Origin: Terriglobia bacterium
GTDB lineage: Bacteria; Acidobacteriota; Terriglobia; Bryobacterales; Bryobacteraceae
Length of the DNA stretch: 61,899 bases
Assembly: GCA_020073145.1 (NCBI GenBank)
Contig: JAIQFS010000030.1
Span: 1-61,899 of the forward strand
Direction: 5' to 3'
In this document: one piece after another, positions 17,298 to 25,859 of the stretch
Numbering within the stretch: the stretch's first letter is position 1
Layout of the letters: each line of letters opens with the position of its first letter
Program-made: the position numbers and the translations under genes
Notes under the pieces: generated by a model
Told to the model about the DNA's origin: nothing
What the model saw: the letters and a program-made list of their open reading frames with translations, nothing else
Database searches by the model: none

Positions 17298-19385
17298 TTA
17301 GGGATGAGCGATGACCATGAGGGAGCGAGCCCGTTCCATGGCACAGCCCAGGGCTTGCTGGAGAGTCTCAGGATCGAGCGCGGCGAAGCTCTCGTCCAGA
17401 ATGACCAGATCGGCGCCTTGCAAGAGGGCGCGCGCGAGGAAGATGCGGCCGCGTTCGCCTTGCGAGAGCTGCCATCCGGTTTCACCCACCATCTGCTGCA
17501 GACCTCCGGGCATGCGGTCGAGCAGGGGGCCGAGGCCGAGTTCGCGGCAAACGGCGTCAGCCTCGGACAGATCCTCCTCGGAGGCAGGCCAGTGGCGCCC
17601 CAGCAATAGATTGAACGCCAGGGAAGCGGCCACAATGTGGTTTTCCTGAACCTGCGGGGCGGCCACTACACGGCGCTGCCAGCCGCGCGCTCCCAAAGTC
17701 TGGCGGTCAAGGCCGCCCGCCAGCACGACGCCGGAAGTGGGTTTGCGCAAGCCGGCCAGCACCGAGACCAGTGACGACTTGCCGCCGCCGGATTGCCCTT
17801 CGAGTAGGAGGCGGTCGCCGGTGAAGATGCGCAGGCTGGCGTTGCGCAGAACGGGCTCGGCGCGCCCTGGGTAGCGAAAGACCAGATCCTGCGCTTCCAA
17901 GGCCAGGCGGGCGGGGCCGCGATCGGGATTCACGAAGGGCGCGCCGGCCTCATCGGGCGTCGCGGCCGCGTGAAAGAGCGGCGCCACCTGGTTCCAGGAG
18001 ATGCCAGCGCCGATCCACTGGGAGAGGCCGAGGACCAGGCGCTGGAGCGCGCGCTGCGCCAGCAACAAACCGCCGAGCGCGATGGCGACGCCCGCGGCGT
18101 CGTTCTGGAAGGAGAGGAACGCCGGGGCCATTCCCAGAAGGCCGACCAGTAGCCAGCCTCGCGGAATCAAGGACACCAGGCGGCCGCTTTCGCGATCCAG
18201 GCCGCCGGAGACTTGCAGGTAGTTCTCCAAGGCCTGGTCTTCGCCCTGGTGCCACTCTTCGGGGGGCTGCTGGGCCAGGCGCGTGCGGTGCCCCGACATG
18301 CTCTCGACCAAATGATGCGTCATGGCGAGCCGCTGGTGGGTCCAGGCGGCACGACGCTCGCTATACCGCCAAGCCAGGAAGAGAGCCAGGCCGACCCAAA
18401 CCGCCAGGAGGCCGACGTGCAGCCAGCCGCCCGCGCCCACGGCCAGGACCGCCGCGGCGAGCACCAACTCGCACGCGGCCAGCACGGAAAACAATCCGCC
18501 GCCGACGGCCAGCGATTCCACGAGTTCGGATTCAATGACGCGGCCGAGGAGTTTGCCGGCGCCCTCGGCGCGGATGCGATCGGGATCGAGGCGGAGCGCG
18601 CCGGCCAGCAACCGCTGTTTAAGCAGGCCGCCCAGGCTCACGGCCAGAACGCCCTGCAGCCAGGTGGCGAGCAAGTGCAGGGGAAGCAGAGTGAGCAGCA
18701 CCAGCGCCCAGGCAGCGAGCCAGCCGCGATCGAACTGGCCGTTGAGCGCGCCGCGGCCGAGCAGCCACCAGGCCACCACCCACAACGCGTATTCGCCGGT
18801 GTGCGCGCCGGTCAGCAAGGCCAGGCGGCCGAGCAAGCCCGCACCGTGCATCTGGCCCAGGAAGGGCGAACCGGGCGGCAGGCGCAGCGGCCAGGTCGTC
18901 GCCACCGTGGTCTCCGAGAGGCGCTCTTCGAGCAAGACCTGGCGCATGTCGTGGTGGCGCGCGGCGGGAATGGCGCACTCTTCGAGGATGCGATCGATTT
19001 CCGCGTCGTGCGAAGAACCGAGGCCGCGCAGGATTTCGCGGCGGAACCGGTCCAGTGGCACGCGCACGAGGCGCAAGTCCGGCGTCAGCAAGCGCACCTG
19101 GCGGCCGCGCATGCCGAGCAGCCCGATCCACCCGCCCGGCTGCAGACGCAACACAGCCGGACCGGCGGCACGCATCCGGCGATTGAACGCAGCGCCAGGA
19201 ATCTCGATGGCGTCGGTTTCGAGATGCAAGACAGCGCAGATCCGGTCGATACTTTCCGCCGAAGCCGGAGCCTCCACGGCGGGAATGGGAAGTCCGGCCC
19301 GTTGGGCCAAGGCGGACACCAATTCCGCGAGGCGCGAGACAGGCCAGGCGTACGATAACAGCCCCGATGTCAATCCCCGTGCCAT
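17298..19385 (-). CDS. ABC exporter, NHLM ABC2-like (no peptidase domain)
   Basis: 695 aa. Residues ~1-190 are a soluble N-terminal region without a C39 catalytic Cys. Six-helix membrane domain from about LLGRLALLTGAHTGEY to LVLGLSQWIGAG. The ATPase has Walker A EGQSGGGKSS, signature LSQGERGRIF, Walker B LVILDESFAALD and an H-loop (MVIAHP) that forms the very C-terminus. A peptidase-less exporter directly after a C39 exporter and a HlyD protein is the layout of NHLM-type peptide export systems (TIGR03797 next to TIGR03796). The start ATG 19385 overlaps the upstream gene by 16 nt. Cargo is inferred to be the repeat peptides encoded upstream. Confidence 0.82.
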   Translation of the reverse strand: MARGLTSGLLSYAWPVSRLAELVSALAQRAGLPIPAVEAPASAESIDRICAVLHLETDAIEIPGAAFNRRMRAAGPAVLRLQPGGWIGLLGMRGRQVRLLTPDLRLVRVPLDRFRREILRGLGSSHDAEIDRILEECAIPAARHHDMRQVLLEERLSETTVATTWPLRLPPGSPFLGQMHGAGLLGRLALLTGAHTGEYALWVVAWWLLGRGALNGQFDRGWLAAWALVLLTLLPLHLLATWLQGVLAVSLGGLLKQRLLAGALRLDPDRIRAEGAGKLLGRVIESELVESLAVGGGLFSVLAACELVLAAAVLAVGAGGWLHVGLLAVWVGLALFLAWRYSERRAAWTHQRLAMTHHLVESMSGHRTRLAQQPPEEWHQGEDQALENYLQVSGGLDRESGRLVSLIPRGWLLVGLLGMAPAFLSFQNDAAGVAIALGGLLLAQRALQRLVLGLSQWIGAGISWNQVAPLFHAAATPDEAGAPFVNPDRGPARLALEAQDLVFRYPGRAEPVLRNASLRIFTGDRLLLEGQSGGGKSSLVSVLAGLRKPTSGVVLAGGLDRQTLGARGWQRRVVAAPQVQENHIVAASLAFNLLLGRHWPASEEDLSEADAVCRELGLGPLLDRMPGGLQQMVGETGWQLSQGERGRIFLARALLQGADLVILDESFAALDPETLQQALGCAMERARSLMVIAHP

Positions 19386-22006
19386 GATGCGGTGCGCGCC
19401 TCCTTTTCCAGCAGAACGCCGTCGTGCAAGGTCAGCCTGCGCCAGATCCGATGCGACCACAGGGTTTGACGGACGCGTTCCTCGGCATCGAGCAACGCCC
19501 GGTAGCGCGACGCGGAGTCGGCCGCCAACCGGTCCGGGGCTCCGTCTTCGACGACGCGTCCCTGGTCGATCACCAGGACGCGCGGAAACTGGCGGGTCTC
19601 GGCCACATCGTGAGTGATGCAGAGCAAGGTGGCTTCGCGCCAGGCTTCGCGGCAACGGCTGAGCAAAGCGCGGCGGCTTTCGCGGTCGAGGCCGCGGCCG
19701 GGTTCATCGAGGATGACCAGGCGAGGATCGCGCCGCAGTAACGCGCGGCCGGCGCGCACGCGCTGCCCTTCGCCGCCCGAAACCAGAGCGCCGCCTTCGC
19801 CCAACGCCGACTGCAAGCCGTCGGGCAGCTTATGCAGGACGCCTCGCAGATCGGCGGCATCGAGCACGGTCTCGAGATCGAGCGCGGCGTCCGCCGGCGC
19901 GCCGTAGCGCAGGTTGTCGAACAGAGAGCGATTCCAGAGTTGAATTTGCGGATCCACCCAGGCGGCGGTATCGCGCAATTGCTGGAGGCGGGCGGCGTCG
20001 AGCGGTTCGCCATCAACGCGCAGGACGCCGGAGGCGGGCCGGTGCCACCCAAGCAGCAGACCGACCAGGCTCGACTTGCCGGCTCCGGAAGATCCCACGA
20101 TGCCGACATGGCTGCCGGGCGGAATTTCCAGATCGATATCTTCCAGAATGCTGTGCCCGGCGGCGCGCACGCTGACGGCTTCCATCTGGATGGCCATTCC
20201 GCGAGTTTGCGGAACCTCCAGCGGCGCGGCAGCGTGGGCTTCTTCAGGCGCGCCCAGCGGCTCCATCAGGCGCAGAGTAATGTTACGAACTCGGGGGTAT
20301 TGCCAGGCTGCGGTGGCGGCGTCCTGGCCGAGCATCGGCAGATTCAAGGACCAGTAGGCCAGCAGCAGCACGCCGCCGAGGTCCCCGGCGCCGGAAAGAT
20401 ACCGCAGCATCAGCCAGGCCGCCAGCCCCATGCCCAAGAAGAGCTGGAGCGCTTCCACGCGAACGAGCGTCCGTTGCAGGTCGAGGCCGGCCCGGGCCCA
20501 CTCGGTGAGCAGATCGTTGTGCTCGCGGCAGACCGGGCGCTCCGCTCCGTGAGCGCGCAGGGCGGTCACTCCCAGCAGCGCGTCGAAATAAAAGCGGCTG
20601 AGCGCGCCGGTATGATTGCGGACGCGCAAGTCGGCCGCGCCGAGAACGGGTTGGGCGAAGAGTGGAATGGACCAGGCCACCGCGGCAGCGAGCGCGGCCA
20701 GAGGAGCACTGGCGGGGTAGAGCCAGGCGATGGCGGCGACGGTAGCTATCATTTCGAACGTGGCGCGGAGAAATTGCGCGCCCAGATCGGGAACGTCGCG
20801 CAATTGGTGGACGCTGTGGCTGCGCTCGGCCATATCCGAGATCAAGCGGCTTTGGAAATAGCGGTCGGTGAGGCGGGGAATTTTGCGCAGGAACGCGAGG
20901 CGCAGCCGGCACTCCAGCTTGCGGCTCAGGCGCAAGACGCCGAGCGCGAGCGGCCAATCGAGCAGAAGCAGGCCGGCCAGCAGAACCACGGTCGCGCCCA
21001 AGGCCCAGACGCGCTGGCCGCTGAGGGCGAGGTCGCGGCCGAGGTCGAGCAGACCGCGGAACAGGAGCGCCTCGCACAGGACGGCTCCGGCGGCGAGAGC
21101 CAGCGCGGCTCCCAGGACAACTGGGGCCAGCAGGCCATCGGCGCGCAGAATCCGCCAGAGCTCGAGGCCGGGACGAGCGGGCGCTTCTTCCAACGCGGCG
21201 GCCAATTCCGGAGACAGGTCCGCGGCGCGAACCGGTTCGGCGCGCCGGCCGTGAACCTGGAGCAGCACCGCGCCGCTGAGCAAGAGTTGATCGGCGGCGT
21301 CTGGGTCCGGCTGGACCGACCAATAGCGCGAGGGGACGCGGGCGGGCGACGCTGTCAAACTGACGAGCAGTTGTGCGGCTTCCGGGCCCTTGCGGACGCC
21401 GCGGCTGCGGGTGAGGGCGGCCAGCATGCGGACGGCGGCGTCCAAGGTGGCGAGCGCGCTCCAGCCGGAATCGGAGCGCGCGGCATCGATGAGAGAGTCG
21501 CGGGCCGCGACGGGCAGGCCCAGCCGGTCGATGCGCTGGCGGAGCGGAACCAGGAAGGCGGCGGAGCCCGCCCACTCGCGCCAAGCATCGGCGGGGACGG
21601 CCTGGGTGTGGACGAAGATCTCGCTCTGAAACTGCTCGACGGTGGACCAACGGCGGCCGACGGCCGGGTCCATCACTTGAATCCAAGGGCCTAGCCGGGA
21701 CCACGCCACCACGAAATGAGTGGCGCCGCCGGGGAGGCGGACCACCACCAGGGCGGGCAGCGCCTTTGCCGAGCCGAGCAGGACGTGATCGACGGGCATC
21801 ATGACCTGTTCGGCGCGGAGCCCGAGGCTGATGGCGGTTTCTTCGATCTGGTCGATGGAGGAACCATCGACATCGGTTTGGCAGGCTTCGCGCAGGCGGC
21901 CATAGCTGGCGGAGATGCCGAAGCCTTCGAGCAGGGCCTTGAGAGAGGCGGGGCCGCAATCCATCCCGGAGGACTGCACCACCTCCGGGACCAGCCAGCG
22001 GCGCAT
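19370..22006 (-). CDS. C39-peptidase ABC exporter, NHLM ABC1-like
   Basis: 878 aa. The N-terminal C39 domain looks active: Cys17 in QSSGMDCGPASL, His97 in GGATHFVVAW and Asp113 in VMDPAVG. Such domains cut leader peptides after GG-type sites during export. A membrane domain follows (LLAPVVLGAALALAAGAV through LMLRYLSGAGDLGG). The ATPase has GSSGAGKSS, signature VSGGEGQRV and LVILDEPGRGLD. It is longer than LanT-type exporters because of ~130 residues between the peptidase and membrane domains. It starts in a TGATG overlap with the HlyD gene. With HlyD and the second ABC gene it forms one export complex. Confidence 0.88.
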   Translation of the reverse strand: MRRWLVPEVVQSSGMDCGPASLKALLEGFGISASYGRLREACQTDVDGSSIDQIEETAISLGLRAEQVMMPVDHVLLGSAKALPALVVVRLPGGATHFVVAWSRLGPWIQVMDPAVGRRWSTVEQFQSEIFVHTQAVPADAWREWAGSAAFLVPLRQRIDRLGLPVAARDSLIDAARSDSGWSALATLDAAVRMLAALTRSRGVRKGPEAAQLLVSLTASPARVPSRYWSVQPDPDAADQLLLSGAVLLQVHGRRAEPVRAADLSPELAAALEEAPARPGLELWRILRADGLLAPVVLGAALALAAGAVLCEALLFRGLLDLGRDLALSGQRVWALGATVVLLAGLLLLDWPLALGVLRLSRKLECRLRLAFLRKIPRLTDRYFQSRLISDMAERSHSVHQLRDVPDLGAQFLRATFEMIATVAAIAWLYPASAPLAALAAAVAWSIPLFAQPVLGAADLRVRNHTGALSRFYFDALLGVTALRAHGAERPVCREHNDLLTEWARAGLDLQRTLVRVEALQLFLGMGLAAWLMLRYLSGAGDLGGVLLLAYWSLNLPMLGQDAATAAWQYPRVRNITLRLMEPLGAPEEAHAAAPLEVPQTRGMAIQMEAVSVRAAGHSILEDIDLEIPPGSHVGIVGSSGAGKSSLVGLLLGWHRPASGVLRVDGEPLDAARLQQLRDTAAWVDPQIQLWNRSLFDNLRYGAPADAALDLETVLDAADLRGVLHKLPDGLQSALGEGGALVSGGEGQRVRAGRALLRRDPRLVILDEPGRGLDRESRRALLSRCREAWREATLLCITHDVAETRQFPRVLVIDQGRVVEDGAPDRLAADSASRYRALLDAEERVRQTLWSHRIWRRLTLHDGVLLEKEARTASWHGD

Positions 22007-23199
22007 CAGTTGACGCCTCTGCTGGTGTTTTCGGCGGCAAACGCGCTGCGCGGCTGAGTCAACAAGCGTCCCGCGTGGCGCAACACCAGGCGGGCGGGCG
22101 AAATCCGTTCGACTTCCACTTCGACCGAGCCGGGAAGGCCGTGCTGCAGGGGAATGGCAGGCGGCTGCGAAACCACCGCCAGGTCCACGCGCACGGTGCC
22201 GTCGCGCACCTCGCTGGCGACTTCGGTTACGCTAGCGGCCACGCTGCCGTACTGGGTCCAAGGGAAACCTTGCAGACGCACGCGGGCCGTCTGGCCGGGG
22301 CGGATGCGGCCGAGCGCCGCCGGCGGCGGAAACTGCGCGATGACCCGCAACTTACCCGAGGGCACAATGGCCCCGAGCCGGTCACCTTCATCCACCACGG
22401 AGCCGGCGCGCAGCACGGCGGCCTCCGCGATGCGCCCGGCGATGGGCGCCCGGATGGTGCGCCGCTCGACTTCATACTGCAGGCGGCCGACCTCGGCCTG
22501 CGCGGTGGCGAGTTGGGTGTCCAGCGCCTGGACCTGCGCATCGATCTGGCGCACGAGGGCTTCGCGATCGCTTTCCCGGGTTTGTTGCTCGCGCTGCAAG
22601 CGGGGAATCGTGAGCTGCTGGCTTTCGACGTCGGCCTTGCGTTCCTGCACTTCGGCGGCGCCGCGCTGGAAGTCGCGCTCGGCAATCAGGCCCTCGGCGC
22701 GCAGGTCCTTCAGGCGCTGCTGCTCCACTTCGGCGAGGCGTTCCGGCGCTTCCGCCTTGCGCACGCCGGCGCGGGCTTCCTCCTGGGCCGCGCGAGCGGT
22801 TTGTTGTTCGTTGCGGCGGGATTGCTCTTCGGCAGCGCGCTGGGCACGCAGGGCCTCGATCTGGCTGGGGAGAGTGGAAAGCAACGTCTGCTCTTCCCGA
22901 ATCTGGAGTCGCTGCGGCTGGGCATCGAGCTCAATCAACACGTCGCCGGCAAGGACTTCGCGGCCGATCGCCAGGTTGGTTTTGACGATGCGGCCAAGCA
23001 GGGGAGACTGGATGGGATGCGCGGCCTGGTCCACTTCAATGCGAGCCGCGTCGGTGACCTCATATAGGGTGAGGCGAGCGAGTACTGCCCAAGCCGTCCA
23101 GGCGCCAATGAGCACCGCTGCGACCAAAATACCAGCGAGGGAGAGGCGGAAGCCGTCAGCCTGGAGCGAACGCAGCGTGCGGGAAAAGGCCGTGGACAT
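22006..23199 (-). CDS. HlyD-family periplasmic adaptor
   Basis: 397 aa membrane-fusion protein. One N-terminal membrane helix (LAGILVAAVLIGAWTAWAVL), the lipoyl half-motif HPIQSPLLGRIVKTNLAIG, and a long coiled coil (about residues 100-235, rich in Glu, Arg, Gln and Ala). The second lipoyl half is RTIRAPIAGRIAEAAVLRAG, and a beta-barrel domain follows. It bridges the inner-membrane exporters to the periplasm or an outer-membrane channel; no TolC-like gene is in the window. It is coupled to the C39 exporter downstream (TGATG) and lies 59 bp after the TPR gene. Confidence 0.87.
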   Translation of the reverse strand: MSTAFSRTLRSLQADGFRLSLAGILVAAVLIGAWTAWAVLARLTLYEVTDAARIEVDQAAHPIQSPLLGRIVKTNLAIGREVLAGDVLIELDAQPQRLQIREEQTLLSTLPSQIEALRAQRAAEEQSRRNEQQTARAAQEEARAGVRKAEAPERLAEVEQQRLKDLRAEGLIAERDFQRGAAEVQERKADVESQQLTIPRLQREQQTRESDREALVRQIDAQVQALDTQLATAQAEVGRLQYEVERRTIRAPIAGRIAEAAVLRAGSVVDEGDRLGAIVPSGKLRVIAQFPPPAALGRIRPGQTARVRLQGFPWTQYGSVAASVTEVASEVRDGTVRVDLAVVSQPPAIPLQHGLPGSVEVEVERISPARLVLRHAGRLLTQPRSAFAAENTSRGVN

Positions 23200-23258
23200 A
23201 GGAGCCGCCCAAGGCTCAAATCATAACCTGTTCGGAGATTGAAAGCGAGGAAAGAGCC

Positions 23259-24386
23259 TCATGGAGTAGTACTTGGACCGAGGATTCCGGCGTAGTTCTT
23301 GCGGCAGGTGGCCACCTTGGGATGGTCCGGGCCCAGGTTCTTCTCGAGGATTCCCAACGCGCGGCGGCACATCAATCCCGCTTCTTCCTTCCGGCCGAGC
23401 CACGGCAGCAGCATGGCCAGATTGTTGGCCGTTAAGGCGGTGTCGGGATGTTCCGCGCCGAGGAGCTTCTCTTTCATATGCAGAGCACGGCGGTAGAGTC
23501 GTTCGGCTTCCACCAAGTCGCCTTGTGCCTGCTTGAGCGCGGCCAGGTTATTGAGATTGACCGCGACTTCGTAATGCTCCGGCCCATAGAGGCGCTCGAA
23601 GACGGCCAAAGCGTGGCGGAAGAGCTTCTCGGCTTCCTCGCGGCGGCCGAGGGCATCGAGGATGCTGGCCAAGGCGGCGGCGTCGGCCACGGAGTCGGGG
23701 TGGTCGGGGCCGAGCTCGCGCAAGCGGATCTCGTATCCCTTGCGGGCCAGCGGCTCGCCGCGGCCGTGGCGCCCGCGCGCGTGCTCTAGCCCGCCCAGGT
23801 TGTGATACACGGTGGCCAGTTCCAGGTGCCCGGGGCCGAAGGCCCGTTCCAGGCTCTTGAGCGCCTGGCGGTAGAGCAGTTCGGCTTGGTCGAAAGCGCC
23901 GGTGTACTTATAGAGAACCGCCAGATTGTTGCGTGCGGAGGCAGTTTGGGTGGCATCGGCCCCGAATGCCTGTTCGGCCAGATGCAGTGCGCACTGGAGA
24001 TAGGGCTCGGCCTTCCCGTAGTCGGCCCGGTTGCGCGCCAACGTGCCCAGCAGGGTAAGCGATTCAATGCGAATCTGATCCGCCTCGACGCCCTGGACGC
24101 GGTCGCCGAGCTGATCCATAATCTGACTGGCCCGCCGGGCATGACGCTCGGCTTCGTGGAAGCTTCCGCGCTGATCGAGAATCGACGCCAGGGTATTGAG
24201 AACATTGGCCACGTCCGGATGTTCGGGACCATCGCTCTGCTCGATGAGCGCGAGCGCGCGCCGGCAACAGGTTTCGGCTTCGGCCAGTTGCGCGGATTCC
24301 TGAAGCTCCAAAGCGCGATCGTGCAGCGCAATGGCGTCGTCAATTGGGGTAGGAAGCGCCATGCCTTCTTCCGCCGGGACCGGCAT
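23259..24386 (-). CDS. Kinesin-light-chain-type TPR protein
   Basis: 375 aa made almost entirely of ~42-residue tetratricopeptide repeats of the KLC type, for example LYRQALKSLERAFGPGHLEL and LNNLAALKQAQGDLVEAERL. About seven to eight units run from residue 20 to the end. There is no signal peptide, so it is predicted to be cytoplasmic. Its ATG shares the A of the stop of the repeat-protein gene (TAATG), so the two are translationally coupled and probably made in proportion. A chaperone or docking role that holds the repeat protein for export is a reasonable inference; nothing in the sequence proves it. Confidence 0.8.
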   Translation of the reverse strand: MPVPAEEGMALPTPIDDAIALHDRALELQESAQLAEAETCCRRALALIEQSDGPEHPDVANVLNTLASILDQRGSFHEAERHARRASQIMDQLGDRVQGVEADQIRIESLTLLGTLARNRADYGKAEPYLQCALHLAEQAFGADATQTASARNNLAVLYKYTGAFDQAELLYRQALKSLERAFGPGHLELATVYHNLGGLEHARGRHGRGEPLARKGYEIRLRELGPDHPDSVADAAALASILDALGRREEAEKLFRHALAVFERLYGPEHYEVAVNLNNLAALKQAQGDLVEAERLYRRALHMKEKLLGAEHPDTALTANNLAMLLPWLGRKEEAGLMCRRALGILEKNLGPDHPKVATCRKNYAGILGPSTTP

Positions 24387-25489
24387 TACGCTGTAAATAG
24401 CGACTGGTTGTGATTGGTGGCGATTCTCCCAGCCTTTACGCTGGTTCGGATGGGCAAGCCCGCGGCCAAGGTCTGGTTGTGGTTGCCAGACAATCTCCCA
24501 GCCTTGACGCGCGTGCGCATGGGCAGGCCGGTAGCCTGGTTCTGGTTGTGATTCAGCGCAATCCGCCCGGCTTGAATCCGGGTCTTGACGTTCAGGCCGC
24601 TCCCGAGAGACTCGCTGTGATTGGTGGCGAGTTTGCCCGCCTTCACGCTTGTCCGCACAGGCAGGCCGCTTACTGTGGTGGCATTGTGGTTGGCGGCAAG
24701 CCGGCCGGCTTTGATCCGGGTCCGAAGCGCTAGCCCGCTCGGCTGGCGTTCATTGTGATTGGCGGATAGTTTCCCTGCTTTCACGCTAGTCCGCACGGGG
24801 AGCCCGTTGGCCAGGTTCTGGTTGTGATTCATCGCAATTCGCCCGGCTTTCAAGCGAGTACTCACCGCCAGGCCAGTCATCTCGGTTGAATTGTGGTTTA
24901 CCGAAATCCGGCCGGCCTTGATCCGGGTCCGAAGCTTCAGTCCGTTCGTCTGGTTTTCATTGTGATTGGCGGACAACCGTCCCGCCTTCACACTCGTTCG
25001 CACGGAGAGCCCGTTAGTTTGGTTCTGGTTGTGATTCGAAGCAAGCTTTCCGGCTTTGACCTGGGTCCGCATAGGCAGGCCACTTCCAGTAGTGGCATTG
25101 TGGTTGGCAGCGATCCGCCCGGCCTTGATCCGGGTCCGCAGCGCCAGCCCGTTCGTCTGGGTTTCGCTGTGGTTGCTGGCCAGCCGGCCCGCCTTAACGC
25201 TGGTCCGCACCTGCAAGCCGCTCGCCAGAGTCTCATTGTGGTTCTCGCTTTGGCCGCCCGCTTTCACCCGGGTTCGGACGCGCAGGCCGCCGGTCGAGGT
25301 CTGGTTGTGATTCGACGAAAGTCGTCCAGCTTTGATCTGGGTTTTGACGCTCAGACCGCTTACCTGGCTGTCGTTGTGGTTGCCCGCCAGTCTTCCTGCC
25401 TTCACGCTGGTCCGCACCCGCAGACCGCCGACGGTGGTCTGGTTGTGGTTCATTCTCATCCCCGCCTTGATTTGCGTCTTGGTCTTCAT
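24386..25489 (-). CDS. Sixteen-repeat protein, candidate multi-unit exported peptide precursor
   Basis: 367 aa built wholly of 16 consecutive units: the first has 22 residues and the other fifteen have 23 (22 + 15x23 = 367). Each unit runs LxVRTxVKAGRLx, then an NHN (14 units) or NHS (2 units), then a polar stretch ending in Gly. KAG (QAG in unit 14) and NH are present in all 16. There is no separate leader, no Cys, Trp or Tyr, a single Phe near the end, and strong net positive charge. ATG 25489 follows AAAGGGGAAAAGG and gives MKTKTQIKAG, matching the start of a short peptide gene nearby. The stop overlaps the TPR gene. Family not recognised: a poly-unit peptide precursor or a beta-solenoid surface protein are both possible. 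Confidence 0.8.
   Translation of the reverse strand: MKTKTQIKAGMRMNHNQTTVGGLRVRTSVKAGRLAGNHNDSQVSGLSVKTQIKAGRLSSNHNQTSTGGLRVRTRVKAGGQSENHNETLASGLQVRTSVKAGRLASNHSETQTNGLALRTRIKAGRIAANHNATTGSGLPMRTQVKAGKLASNHNQNQTNGLSVRTSVKAGRLSANHNENQTNGLKLRTRIKAGRISVNHNSTEMTGLAVSTRLKAGRIAMNHNQNLANGLPVRTSVKAGKLSANHNERQPSGLALRTRIKAGRLAANHNATTVSGLPVRTSVKAGKLATNHSESLGSGLNVKTRIQAGRIALNHNQNQATGLPMRTRVKAGRLSGNHNQTLAAGLPIRTSVKAGRIATNHNQSLFTA
24389..25489 (-). repeat. Tandem 69-bp coding repeat array
   Basis: DNA of the sixteen-unit protein. The period is 69 bp and copies have diverged at many positions, so this is an old, selected array rather than a recent microsatellite. Units with TSVKAG recur at positions 2, 5, 8, 11, 13 and 16, and TRIKAG/TQIKAG units usually follow them. 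This suggests growth by blocks of three units (207 bp). Units 6-7 closely resemble units 12-13 at the protein level. Confidence 0.85.
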
Positions 25490-25526
25490 CGCCTTTTCCC
25501 CTTTCTGAGGAACGCGCCTACCTAAT

Positions 25527-25541
25527 GCAACTGCCGTGCCA
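25527..25541 (-). promoter_or_regulatory. Sigma-54 promoter of the repeat-protein operon
   Basis: Read on the minus strand, TTGGCACGGCAGTTGCAT contains TGGCAC (25541-25536), five bases, then TTGC (25530-25527). This matches the -24/-12 consensus TGGCAC-N5-TTGC completely. It lies 38 bp before the ATG at 25489, leaving room for a short leader with the ribosome binding site. An FHA/AAA+ sigma-54 activator is encoded about 0.9 kb away. Confidence 0.85.
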
Positions 25542-25628
25542 ATTCGCCGGGGACGTTCATGCAGCCAGGAAGCCGTTGATTCCAAAATAGATTGAAGGGG
25601 CGGAGGGCGGGTCGGTTCGCTTGTTCAA

Positions 25629-25663
25629 ACCATCGTTGGGATGGGCCTTGCTATCAGTTTGAT
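25629..25663. promoter_or_regulatory. Upstream activator element, copy 1 (two ATC-N5-GAT sites)
   Basis: Two 11-bp sites, ATCGTTGGGAT (25632-25642) and ATCAGTTTGAT (25653-25663), have centres 21 bp apart, two helical turns. The 35-bp block matches copy 2 at 26340-26374 in 29 of 35 positions. It begins 88 bp upstream of the -24 element, the normal range for enhancer sites of sigma-54 activators. Binding by the divergently encoded activator is inferred. Confidence 0.7.
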
Positions 25664-25859
25664 TGTCGCCGCCAGGCGCTTGCAGACTTACCCGCGGTTG
25701 CCTTGCTCTCAGAGATCCATTTGGATGGCAGGTCGCGGTCCGTGACGCTTGGTGGGTCGATGGATTGGTGGGTGGATTGAGGTGGCTCGGCGCGCAGGTG
25801 AGTTCTTCGGCAGGACTTACTGCGGAGGCTCGGGCCGGGGTTTCGATGGGCCGGGTGGG
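25664..25859. other. Intergenic stretch with no recognised gene
   Basis: Between activator copy 1 and the 30-aa peptide gene I see no further coding signal on either strand, no MKTK-type start and no third sigma-54 promoter. It may be the 3' untranslated part of the short-peptide transcript. The 11-mer CGTTGATTCCA occurs close to both sigma-54 promoters (25574-25584 and 26240-26250), but at different spacings. Confidence 0.4.

Noticed and set aside
19832-21694. 620-codon plus-strand open frame
   Set aside because: Lies wholly opposite the C39 ABC exporter, whose motifs are unmistakable. The antisense protein is low-complexity and matches nothing.
19370-22006. Type I secretion of an RTX toxin
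   Set aside because: No Ca-binding GGxGxD repeats are present, and the peptidase domain keeps its catalytic Cys, unlike HlyB.
24389-25489. Regular 69-bp repeats that could be taken for a CRISPR array or minisatellite
   Set aside because: The whole array is one open frame with conserved amino acid positions and synonymous divergence, and there are no spacers of unrelated sequence.
24893-25525. Long plus-strand open frame opposite the repeat protein
   Set aside because: It is the antisense shadow of a repetitive, GC-rich gene, with no start signal or family resemblance. The minus strand has promoter, ribosome site and overlap with the next gene.
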